Origin: Pseudomonadota bacterium
GTDB taxonomy: Bacteria > Pseudomonadota > Gammaproteobacteria > Enterobacterales > Enterobacteriaceae
DNA: 64,000 bases
NCBI GenBank assembly: GCA_018261615.1
Contig: JAGTSE010000004.1
Location: 1 to 64,000, forward strand
Direction: 5' to 3'
Below, in pieces: positions 37,403 to 44,834 of this stretch. The first letter of the stretch is position 1. The number at the start of each line of letters is the position of its first letter. A program made the position numbers and the translations under genes. The notes under the pieces were generated by a model. The model did no database searches and was not told where the DNA came from. It saw nothing but the letters and a program-made list of their open reading frames with translations.

Positions 37403-38140
37403 ATGAATATAAAAACACTGGAAATTGAGGACAAAAAACTTAGCGTTAGCGCAGAGTTCAACCCCGTCATGCACCTTTCTGGAAAAACTATTTTCCGCTA
37501 TGAAGTTCTTGCCAAAATTTATAATGTCAGCGATCGTTGGCTTCCAGTAGAACAATCCTTCGATATTCTTGAGAGAGAAACCATTAAAGCAGTTAGCGAT
37601 TTTTTGTTTGAGACCGTCTGCGAACTGCTGAAAATGAAAGAAGGTATCACGGTATCATTCAAACTCCCCGCTCAGTTAATGAATGATATGGCGTACCTCG
37701 CCAGCCTTTACCAGCGGTGCAGGCATCATCATGTATCACCACAACGCATTGAGATTGAGATTGGCAAGTGGCCGACTGATACACTACAAATACATCGTCA
37801 GGCGTTTTTACAGCAGGCGAGAACCTATGGTTTTATGCTCTCGTTAGATGATTTTGGCACCCAGGATGAATCCGCCGACAGCCTGCGGCTGTTTCGCTTT
37901 GACACAATTAAACTCGCGCGAACGCTTATTCACGGTATTGCCACAAGCCCGGCAAAATTATCAACACTTCACAATTTAATCGACAAGGTGATCCCGGCTG
38001 GTACGCATGTAATTTGCGAGGGCGTGGAACGTTCATCCGACCTTGCACTGCTCAGCCGCTACCGCCATATCGGTATCGAAGGGTACATTTTCTCCCGCCC
38101 GTTAACCTTCAGTCAGTTGCGGCTGCTGGAAGGCTTTTAA
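37403..38140 (+). CDS. Orphan EAL-domain protein, probably degenerate
   Basis: This is a 245-residue stand-alone EAL domain with no GGDEF, sensor or membrane segment. The EAL motif reads EVL (FRYEVLAKIY). Several catalytic elements remain: EIEIG, DDFGT, the IKLA lysine and CEGVE. However, the metal-binding Asn of the second motif is replaced (SFKLPAQ where family members have NxS). The LKID motif lacks its Asp, and the final Gln is Glu (EGYIFSRPL). It may therefore bind but not cleave cyclic di-GMP, or act through protein contacts like YdiV. It lies in an AT-rich accessory block and is not an orthologue of the ydiV also present here. Confidence 0.82.
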   Translation: MNIKTLEIEDKKLSVSAEFNPVMHLSGKTIFRYEVLAKIYNVSDRWLPVEQSFDILERETIKAVSDFLFETVCELLKMKEGITVSFKLPAQLMNDMAYLASLYQRCRHHHVSPQRIEIEIGKWPTDTLQIHRQAFLQQARTYGFMLSLDDFGTQDESADSLRLFRFDTIKLARTLIHGIATSPAKLSTLHNLIDKVIPAGTHVICEGVERSSDLALLSRYRHIGIEGYIFSRPLTFSQLRLLEGF

Positions 38141-38142
38141 CC

Positions 38143-38496
38143 TTACTGCCCTGAATCCTTACGCGTACAGATGATGGCTTTATCATCCGTGTGCTTGCTG
38201 TCCGAAAAGAAGAAGGCTTTTTTACCGCTGGAGATCTGCGTGATGATGTTGATGGCCACCCAGTTGGTCTGGTTGTTCTGATCCTGGTTGTCGGTATAAA
38301 TCAGCGAGCGGCCAGTGTAATCGTCAGAAATATCGAACGACTTCTCTTGCGGATTGGTATAGCGATGGCTGTTGACGGTAAGCCCGTCAGGCTCAACAAC
38401 AGCGGTATATTCATCGCAGGAGAGGTTGATACCGGCGGCGAACGAACATGTGGAAAAGAGGGTAAAACAGCTGATCACAATAAACCTGACCATAAG
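38143..38496 (-). CDS. Small secreted protein, unknown function
   Basis: About 117 residues with a signal peptide (VRFIVISCFTLFSTCSFA) and a mature part of about 95 residues with two cysteines that could pair (LSCDEY near the start, IICTRK at the end). The start is set at the methionine before VRF. It has no recognised domain; the beta-rich sequence with many Asn/Asp/Thr suggests a small periplasmic beta protein. It is convergent with the EAL gene and ends 3 bases from it. Confidence 0.6.
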   Translation of the reverse strand, partial: LMVRFIVISCFTLFSTCSFAAGINLSCDEYTAVVEPDGLTVNSHRYTNPQEKSFDISDDYTGRSLIYTDNQDQNNQTNWVAINIITQISSGKKAFFFSDSKHTDDKAIICTRKDSGQ

Positions 38497-38530
38497 CATC
38501 CCGTATCAATTTTAACGTCATGTAATACAA

Positions 38531-38548
38531 CGCCCCGAAGTTGGGGCG
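38531..38548 (-). terminator. Hairpin downstream of lpxP
   Basis: CGCCCC / GGGGCG stem with GAAGTT loop, 13 bases beyond the lpxP stop. The T-run is weak, so it is only a probable terminator. Confidence 0.5.
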
Positions 38549-38561
38549 CTGAGAAAAGAGA

Positions 38562-39479
38562 TCAATTATAGAGCGAAGGCTCGCCGAGCGGACGGGTTTT
38601 GAAACGGCGATGGATCCACAAATATTGTTCCGGCGCGCGCAAAATTTCGCGCTCAATCACTTTATTCATATAGCTGGCTGCCGCAAACTCATCCGCGCAC
38701 GGATAATCATTTAACGCGGGACCAATATGCAATGAATAACCGGTGCCATCGGTTTTGCGTACCATCGTTACCGTCAACATTTTAGCGCCCGACAGGCGCG
38801 AAAGCACAAACGTGCCGTTGGTGGTGGCGGCATTTTTCACCGAGAAGAACGGCGCGAAAGTGCTTCCCTTGCGACCATAGTCCTGATCCGGTGCAAACCA
38901 GACGGCTTCCCCCTGTTTTAACGCATTCACCAGCCCTTTCAGATTGCGGCGATCGATCATATTTTTATTTGAACGCATACGCCCGCGCGTCTGTACCCAC
39001 TCCATCAGCGGGTTGTTGTGCGGGCGATAGGTAGCCATCATCGGCTGACACAATCCCATCACACGGCCACCCAGTTCCAGCGACATGAAATGTACTCCGA
39101 CAACCATCACGCCCCGCGCATTGGCCTGCGCAGCCAGTAGATGCTGGTAACCTTCGACATCAAACCAGCGGCGCACGCGTTTATCCGACCAGAACCATGC
39201 CATGCCGGTTTCGATTAATCCCATGCCAAGCGATATAAAGTTTTTGGCGATCAACGCATCTCGCAGCGCTTCGCTCATAATTGGAAAGCAGAGTTCAAGA
39301 TTACGGCGCGCTATGCGTTCGCGACGCTTCAGAAAACGGCGGGAAAGATATCCAAGCCCTGCGCCAAGGCGGGCCAGAACGGGATAAGGAAGTTGAACGA
39401 GCAGCCAGAGCAGAGCCAGACCGATCCAGGTTCCCCAGTAGCGTGGGTGTAAAAATGCGAGTTTAAACGATGCCATCAT
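38562..39479 (-). CDS. lpxP: Lipid A palmitoleoyl/lauroyl acyltransferase LpxP-like
   Basis: This is an inner-membrane lysophospholipid-type acyltransferase of lipid A late acylation. LpxP adds palmitoleate in place of laurate at low temperature in E. coli. The 305-residue protein has an N-terminal membrane anchor (YWGTWIGLALLWLLVQLPYPV) and catalytic HX4E motif in VGVHFMSLELGG. The segments WFAPDQDYGRKGS and YLWIHRRFKTRP are also conserved. By eye it is closer to LpxP than to LpxL (LELGGRVMGLCQPMMATYRPHN). E. coli lpxP is elsewhere on the chromosome. Two ATGs in a row leave the start one codon uncertain. Confidence 0.9.
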   Translation of the reverse strand: MMASFKLAFLHPRYWGTWIGLALLWLLVQLPYPVLARLGAGLGYLSRRFLKRRERIARRNLELCFPIMSEALRDALIAKNFISLGMGLIETGMAWFWSDKRVRRWFDVEGYQHLLAAQANARGVMVVGVHFMSLELGGRVMGLCQPMMATYRPHNNPLMEWVQTRGRMRSNKNMIDRRNLKGLVNALKQGEAVWFAPDQDYGRKGSTFAPFFSVKNAATTNGTFVLSRLSGAKMLTVTMVRKTDGTGYSLHIGPALNDYPCADEFAAASYMNKVIEREILRAPEQYLWIHRRFKTRPLGEPSLYN

Positions 39480-39520
39480 TGTTACCTTATAGCCTAAATT
39501 CAGTAGCGCTTAAGGAGACA

Positions 39521-39622
39521 ATGAATCACTTCATCAGGCCATTACGCGTTACAGCTATTCGCCGCAGCAGAAAGTGCCGAAACGATACATCCTGTACCAC
39601 GCACTATAGCACGAGGCGTTAA
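39521..39622 (+). CDS. Possible small ORF, 33 residues, Arg-rich
   Basis: ATG with AAGGAG 3 bases upstream. The peptide starts MNHFIRPLRVTAIRRS and ends HYSTRR, with three cysteines and about eight arginines. It lies in the spacer between lpxP and menI. It resembles no family that I know. The good ribosome-binding site is the only positive evidence. Confidence 0.2.
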   Translation: MNHFIRPLRVTAIRRSRKCRNDTSCTTHYSTRR

Positions 39623-39688
39623 AAAGAGATGATGAGAATGATGAAGAAAAAATGAATATGTTCGGCGGATTACCTCCGCCGAAGCTGC

Positions 39689-40099
39689 TCAGACAATTGC
39701 AGTGGTCAGGCGGGATGAGCAGTAAAGCCGCGACTGTTCATCAAACAGATCGATTTGCCAGACCTGATGGCGCCCACCCGTATACAGCGCGCGACAAACG
39801 CCACGAACCCGGCCACTTCGCACCGAACGCAAGTGGTTCGCATTGACCTCCAGCCCTACCACTTTTTGCTCCCCTTCGGTGCATAAATAGCCAGCCACCG
39901 AGCCAAGCGTCTCCGCCAGCACAACCGATGCGCCGCCGTGCAGCAGGCCAAACGGCTGATGCGTGCGTTCATCCACCGGCATGGAGGCTTCCAGCTCATC
40001 ATCCGTGATGCGCTCAAAACGAATATCCAGCAGGCCAACCATATTGCCGTCGCCCATGGCGTTGAGCGCTTCCAGTGTGACCGCACGTTTCCAGATCAT
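39689..40099 (-). CDS. menI: 1,4-dihydroxy-2-naphthoyl-CoA hydrolase MenI
   Basis: MenI is a hotdog-fold thioesterase that releases DHNA from DHNA-CoA in menaquinone synthesis. The 136-residue protein has the catalytic Glu in HGGASVVLAETLGS and the family HANHLRS-type loop (EVNANHLRSVRSG). E. coli MenI (YdiI) has the same length. It overlaps ydiJ by 4 bases (ATGA), so it is translated from the ydiJ transcript. Confidence 0.94.
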   Translation of the reverse strand: MIWKRAVTLEALNAMGDGNMVGLLDIRFERITDDELEASMPVDERTHQPFGLLHGGASVVLAETLGSVAGYLCTEGEQKVVGLEVNANHLRSVRSGRVRGVCRALYTGGRHQVWQIDLFDEQSRLYCSSRLTTAIV

Positions 40100-43000
40100 C
40101 CCAGTATCTCCAGCAACGCCTGTAATGGATGGCGCACACCATTACCCTCAATGCGCTTCACCTGGCTACGGCAGGAGTAACCGGTCGCCAGACAGCGGTT
40201 ACGCGGCAGACGCTGTATCGCCTGGTGCCAGGACAGTTCATAAATGCCCAGCGAACTGGCGTGGTTCTTCACTTCGTGGCCGTAAGTACCAGCCATGCCG
40301 CAGCAACCCACACTGACATTTTCCAGCTTCGCGCCGAAACGAGCGAAGATCATCGCCCACTGCCCTGTCGCGCCCGGCAATGCCGTCACTTCTGTACAGT
40401 GGCCGAACAGATACCACGGTTCACCGCTCATTGCGCGGGGCTCGACATGCCCCAGCGCCGCAGGCAGCCACTCATGCACCAACTGAACATGAAAATCACC
40501 GCGCTTATCGCCCAGCGCCAGTTTGTACTCGTCGCGATAGCACAACACCAGCGCCGGATCGACACCCACCATCGGCATCCCTAGTTGCGCCACGCGATTG
40601 AGGAAATCGGCGGTCTTCTGCGCGGTTTTGGCAAAACGGTTGAGGAACCCTTTAATGTGCTGCGCCTTGCCGTTTGGCGAGAAAGGCAGCACCACCGGCT
40701 CAAAGCCGAGTTTCTCCACTAGCCGCACAAAGTCAGCCACTACCTGCGCATCGTAATAGCTGGTAAACGGATCCTGTACCACCAGCACCGTTTTCGTTTT
40801 CTGCGCAGCATTGAGCTTTTCAAGCTGCTCCAGCGTCATATTCGCCGTGCTATGCCCCACCATCTGGCGCTGCAGGGAGGGCACTGACAGCAGCGGTAAA
40901 TCTACCATGCCAATATGTTTGGCCGACAGTGAACGCACCCACGGCTGGCTCATAAAGAAGTTAAATGTCTTCGGCGCACGCGCCATCAGCGGCGCATAAC
41001 TTTCCACCGTGGCGACCAGGTGATCGCGCACCGGACGCAGATAACGGCTGTGATAGAGTTGCAGGAAGCGCGAACGGAATTCCGGCACATCGATTTTAAT
41101 CGGGCACTGCGTGGAGCAAGCTTTGCAGGCCAGACAGCCGGACATCGCCTCTTTCACCTCGTGCGAGAAATCATACTCCCCACGCCGTGCATGCCAGCTG
41201 TTGCGGGTACGCTCAATCAATGTACGCAGGCTGGCGCGCTTTTCCGGCAGATCTTTTTCCAGCTTCAGCGGATCAACGCCGCGATCCGCCAGCAAGCGCA
41301 GCCACTCGCGCACCAGCGTCGCACGCCCTTTCGGTGAGTGAATTCGGTTGGCGGAAATCTTCATTGACGGACACATCGGGCTTTTCACATCAAAGTTAAA
41401 GCACAGACCATTGCCGTTACACTCTATCGCCCCGCGCCATGAGGTACGCACCGCGATGGGAATTTGTCGATCCAGGGTGCCGCGTTTAGCGTCATCCACC
41501 TGCTTCATTGGCGCATCCACGCCCTCCGGCGGACAAATTTTACCGGGATTCAGGCGATTCTCAGGATCGAATGCCGCTTTAATTTTGCGCAACTCGCCAT
41601 AGAGCTGAGCGCCGAAAAAGGCCGGGCTGTACTCGGCGCGGAACCCTTTCCCGTGCTCCCCCCACAGCAGACCGCCATATTTCGCTGTCAGCGCCACCAC
41701 CTCATCAGAGATGGATTTCATCAATACTTCCTGCTGTGGATCGCACATATCCAGCGCCGGACGCACATGCAGCACCCCGGCATCCACATGACCGAACATG
41801 CCGTAGCTCAGACCGTGGCTATCCAGCAGCGCGCGGAACTCAACGATATAATCCGCCAGATGTTCCGGCGGTACGCAGGTATCTTCAGCAAACGGGATCG
41901 GTTTGGCCGCCCCTTTCGCGTTGCCCAGCAGACCGACCGCTTTTTTACGCATCGCATAAATACGCTCAATCCCGGCCAGATCCTCGCAAAGCTGCCAACC
42001 AATGACCCCGCCTTCACCATTGGCCATCAGCGCATCCAGCCGCTGGCACAGCGCCGCGACCTGACCCTCAATCAATTCCTGATCGTCACCGGCGAACTCA
42101 ACAATATTCAGACCGAGCAGCGTTTTGTCCGGCACATCGGTAATCAGTTCTTTCACTGAATGCCAGACGATATCTTCCCGCGCCAGGTTCAGTACTTTCG
42201 AATCCACGGTCTCCACCGACAGTGCACGCGCTGCCACCATAAACGGCGCATTGCGCAAGGCGGAATCAAACGAGTCATATTTTACGTTCACCAGGCGACG
42301 CACTTTCGGTATCCGGGTGATGTCAAGCCGCGCTTCGGTGATAAACGCCAGCGTCCCTTCCGACCCGGTTAACACGCGGGTGAGATCGAACTCCGTCATC
42401 TCATCATTAAAGACGTGACGCAGGTCGTAGCCGGTCAGGAAACGGTTCAGTTTCGGAAATTTATCGAGGATCAACTGGCGGTTGTCGCGACAGCGCTCAA
42501 GTACGGTTTTGTAGACGCGACCAATCGCTGTGTTGGTCTTGCCCAGCGTTTCCGCCAGCGCCACCGGCATCGCCTGCGTATCGAGAATATCACCGCCCAG
42601 CAGCACCGCACGCACACCTAAAACATGATCGGAGGTTTTACCGTACACCAGTGACCCCTGACCAGAGGCATCGGTGTTGATCATTCCGCCAAGCGTCGCG
42701 CGGTTACTGGTGGAGAGCTCCGGCGCGAAAAAGAAACCGTAAGGTTTCAGGAACTGGTTAAGCTGATCCTTAATGACGCCCGCCTCAACGCGCACCCAGC
42801 CCTCTTCCGGGTTGATCTCCATAATGCGGTTCATATAGCGGGACGTATCGACAATAATGCCCTGGTTCAGCGCCTGCCCATTGGTGCCAGTGCCGCCTCC
42901 GCGTGGCGTAAACACCAGCGCGCGAAAGCGCTCTTCCGCCGCCAGACGAGTAATCAGTGCAACATCGGATGTTGAACGGGGAAAAACGACTGCATCGGGT

Positions 43001-43152
43001 AATAACTGGTAAATACTGTTGTCTGTCGCCATTGTCAGCCTGTCGGCATAATTTGTGGCGGTATCACCTGTAAAACCTTGCTGCTCCAGTGCTTGCAAAA
43101 AATTCAGCACCAGTTGAACAACGCCGGGTGCCTGGGAAATCTGTGGGATCAT
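40096..43152 (-). CDS. ydiJ: FAD/Fe-S D-2-hydroxyglutarate-type dehydrogenase YdiJ
   Basis: YdiJ is a large flavoprotein; members oxidise D-2-hydroxyglutarate and feed electrons to the chain. The 1018-residue protein begins with an FAD-binding type-4 domain (VFPRSTSDVALITRLAAEE, PRGGGTGTNGQALN). A FAD-linked oxidase C-terminal domain follows (FGHVDAGVLHVRP). Next is an iron-sulfur motif CLACKACSTQCPI near residue 680, then CCG-type cysteine motifs (VGCCGMAGTYGHEV, TGYSCRSQVKRI). E. coli YdiJ is the same size. It is divergent from ydiK across 208 bases. Confidence 0.95.
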   Translation of the reverse strand: MIPQISQAPGVVQLVLNFLQALEQQGFTGDTATNYADRLTMATDNSIYQLLPDAVVFPRSTSDVALITRLAAEERFRALVFTPRGGGTGTNGQALNQGIIVDTSRYMNRIMEINPEEGWVRVEAGVIKDQLNQFLKPYGFFFAPELSTSNRATLGGMINTDASGQGSLVYGKTSDHVLGVRAVLLGGDILDTQAMPVALAETLGKTNTAIGRVYKTVLERCRDNRQLILDKFPKLNRFLTGYDLRHVFNDEMTEFDLTRVLTGSEGTLAFITEARLDITRIPKVRRLVNVKYDSFDSALRNAPFMVAARALSVETVDSKVLNLAREDIVWHSVKELITDVPDKTLLGLNIVEFAGDDQELIEGQVAALCQRLDALMANGEGGVIGWQLCEDLAGIERIYAMRKKAVGLLGNAKGAAKPIPFAEDTCVPPEHLADYIVEFRALLDSHGLSYGMFGHVDAGVLHVRPALDMCDPQQEVLMKSISDEVVALTAKYGGLLWGEHGKGFRAEYSPAFFGAQLYGELRKIKAAFDPENRLNPGKICPPEGVDAPMKQVDDAKRGTLDRQIPIAVRTSWRGAIECNGNGLCFNFDVKSPMCPSMKISANRIHSPKGRATLVREWLRLLADRGVDPLKLEKDLPEKRASLRTLIERTRNSWHARRGEYDFSHEVKEAMSGCLACKACSTQCPIKIDVPEFRSRFLQLYHSRYLRPVRDHLVATVESYAPLMARAPKTFNFFMSQPWVRSLSAKHIGMVDLPLLSVPSLQRQMVGHSTANMTLEQLEKLNAAQKTKTVLVVQDPFTSYYDAQVVADFVRLVEKLGFEPVVLPFSPNGKAQHIKGFLNRFAKTAQKTADFLNRVAQLGMPMVGVDPALVLCYRDEYKLALGDKRGDFHVQLVHEWLPAALGHVEPRAMSGEPWYLFGHCTEVTALPGATGQWAMIFARFGAKLENVSVGCCGMAGTYGHEVKNHASSLGIYELSWHQAIQRLPRNRCLATGYSCRSQVKRIEGNGVRHPLQALLEILG

Positions 43153-43188
43153 TATGCTTGACCCTGCCTGATGGTGAGTGTTGTGAAT

Positions 43189-43204
43189 AGTTAATCGTTT
43201 GCTT
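43189..43204. promoter_or_regulatory. PurR box between ydiJ and ydiK
   Basis: Read on the minus strand, AAGCAAACGATTAACT matches the PurR consensus ANGCAANCGNTTNCNT at all fixed positions except one. In E. coli ydiK belongs to the PurR regulon, so this site probably controls ydiK. Confidence 0.6.
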
Positions 43205-43360
43205 TAAGCATGCATCGTTGTATCACATTTTTTTCTTATACGCCCAGAGAATTGCAGGCACAATTGGGCTGGGCAAACGCGCTGAAATCATTAATCATTA
43301 TTACGGGCCTCTTCCTGCAATGCCCACACTTCAGCAACTTAATAAAGGTGTGTAAACCAT

Positions 43361-44470
43361 ATGGTTGATCTACGTCAGTCCAGGGATGTGCCGCAAGTGA
43401 TGCTGTCGGTACTGTTTTTAGCAATCATGATTATCGCCTGTTTGTGGATTGTTCAGCCTTTTATCCTCGGTTTTGCCTGGGCGGGAACCGTAGTGATAGC
43501 CACCTGGCCGTTGTTGTTACGCCTACAGCGCCTGCTGTTTGGTCGACGCTCGCTGGCGGTACTGGTGATGATGTTGCTATTAATCCTGCTGTTTATTGTT
43601 CCCGTTGCCCTGCTGGTGAATAGCCTGGTGGACTCCAGCGGCCCGGTTATCCATGCCATTACCAGTGGTTCGATGTCGCCCCCCGATCTGGCATGGCTGC
43701 ACAGCATTCCACTGGTTGGTGAAAAGCTCTATAGCGGCTGGCATAACCTTCTGGACATGGGCGGCAGCGCAATCATGGCGAAACTGCGACCTTACGTTGG
43801 CACAACCACCACGTGGTTTGTCGGCCAGGCCGCGCATATTGGACGCTTGATGCTGCACTGCGCCTTGATGCTGTTATTCAGCGCCTTGCTCTACTGGCGA
43901 GGCGAGCAGGTTGCGCAGGGGATTCGCCATTTCGCGATTCGTCTGGCGGCCAGGCGTGGTGATGCGGCGGTGTTGCTCGCTGGTCAGGCCATCCGCGCGG
44001 TGGCGCTGGGTGTGGTAGTGACTGCGCTGGTGCAGGCGGTTCTGGGAGGAATCGGGCTGGCCATCTCCGGTGTCCCTTACGCTACACTGCTCACCCTGGT
44101 GATGCTGATGACCTGTCTTATCCAGATTGGGCCATTACTGGTGCTGGTTCCGGCGATCATCTGGCTTTACTGGAGCGGTGATTCCACCTGGGGCACCGTG
44201 CTACTGGTCTGGAGCTGCGTGGTTGCCACGCTGGATAACTTTATCCGCCCGGCGCTTATTCGCATGGGCGCAGACTTACCGCTGATTTTGATCCTCTCCG
44301 GCGTCATCGGCGGGCTAATCGCATTTGGTATGATCGGCCTGTTTATCGGCCCGGTGCTGCTGGCCGTCTCGTGGCGTCTTTTCTCCGCATGGGTGAATGA
44401 AGTACCCGAACCGACCACGCGCTCAGAAGATGCATTGAATGATGATCAAAATTCGGGGGCCTCTTCCTGA
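43361..44470 (+). CDS. ydiK: AI-2E/PerM-family membrane protein YdiK
   Basis: YdiK is an inner-membrane protein of the AI-2 exporter-like (PerM) family; its substrate is unknown. In 369 residues it has about eight hydrophobic segments (IMIIACLWIVQPFILGFAWAG near residues 18-38). The second-half motifs LVQAVLGGIGLAISGVPYA and GLIAFGMIGLFIGPVLLAVSW are present. Its C-terminus is acidic and hydrophilic. E. coli YdiK is about 370. A PurR box lies upstream and a terminator downstream, before rprA. Confidence 0.92.
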   Translation: MVDLRQSRDVPQVMLSVLFLAIMIIACLWIVQPFILGFAWAGTVVIATWPLLLRLQRLLFGRRSLAVLVMMLLLILLFIVPVALLVNSLVDSSGPVIHAITSGSMSPPDLAWLHSIPLVGEKLYSGWHNLLDMGGSAIMAKLRPYVGTTTTWFVGQAAHIGRLMLHCALMLLFSALLYWRGEQVAQGIRHFAIRLAARRGDAAVLLAGQAIRAVALGVVVTALVQAVLGGIGLAISGVPYATLLTLVMLMTCLIQIGPLLVLVPAIIWLYWSGDSTWGTVLLVWSCVVATLDNFIRPALIRMGADLPLILILSGVIGGLIAFGMIGLFIGPVLLAVSWRLFSAWVNEVPEPTTRSEDALNDDQNSGASS

Positions 44471-44478
44471 AACAGCCC

Positions 44479-44500
44479 TAAGGCGGGGTAGCCCGCCTTA
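44479..44500 (+). terminator. ydiK terminator
   Basis: TAAGGCGGG / CCCGCCTTA perfect 9-bp stem with GTAG loop, starting 9 bases after the ydiK stop. Confidence 0.7.
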
Positions 44501-44610
44501 AATAATCATTAAGCCATGCTTATCATTTAAGATAATAAAATCTGGTAAGACCCCTCTACATCCCGAAGAATGCAGCATCTCCCGCATATATTCTTCAAGA
44601 CTATTAAACT

Positions 44611-44661
44611 AATGAGACGAATCTGATCGACTCAAAAAAACTGCATGCCTACTATAAGGCC
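44611..44661 (+). promoter_or_regulatory. rprA promoter
   Basis: ATGAGACGAATCTGATCG upstream matches the RcsB-responsive part of the E. coli rprA promoter as I recall it. A -10 CTACTAT at about 44649-44655 has the C at -13 preferred by sigma-S. The RNA would start at about 44662. Confidence 0.6.
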
Positions 44662-44767
44662 ACGGTTATAAATCAACACCTTGGTTTATAAGCATGGAAA
44701 TCCCCTGAGTGAAACAACGAATTGCTGTGTGTAGTCTTTGCCCATCTCCCACGATGGGCTTTTTTTT
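44662..44767 (+). ncRNA. rprA: Small regulatory RNA RprA
   Basis: RprA is an Hfq-binding sRNA, induced by the Rcs phosphorelay, that opens the rpoS leader for translation and represses csgD. The 106-base sequence follows E. coli RprA closely. The first stem is TTATAAATCAACA...TTGGTTTATAA. The middle region carries GGAAATCCCCTGAGTGAAACAACGAATTG-type pairing sequence, and the terminator GCCCATC / GATGGGC ends in T7. It sits after ydiK as in E. coli. A few loop and stem bases differ, with a G-U pair in stem 1. Confidence 0.95.
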
Positions 44768-44834
44768 GGTTGATCGCGCTTTACCGGTCGCCGCACACGT
44801 ACCATTATCAAGCACAGCGCCTTTATGGGGTCAG

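Noticed and set aside
41464..42159. A 231-codon frame antisense to ydiJ
   Set aside because: Same reason: ydiJ is intact and the antisense frame has no start signal or domain.
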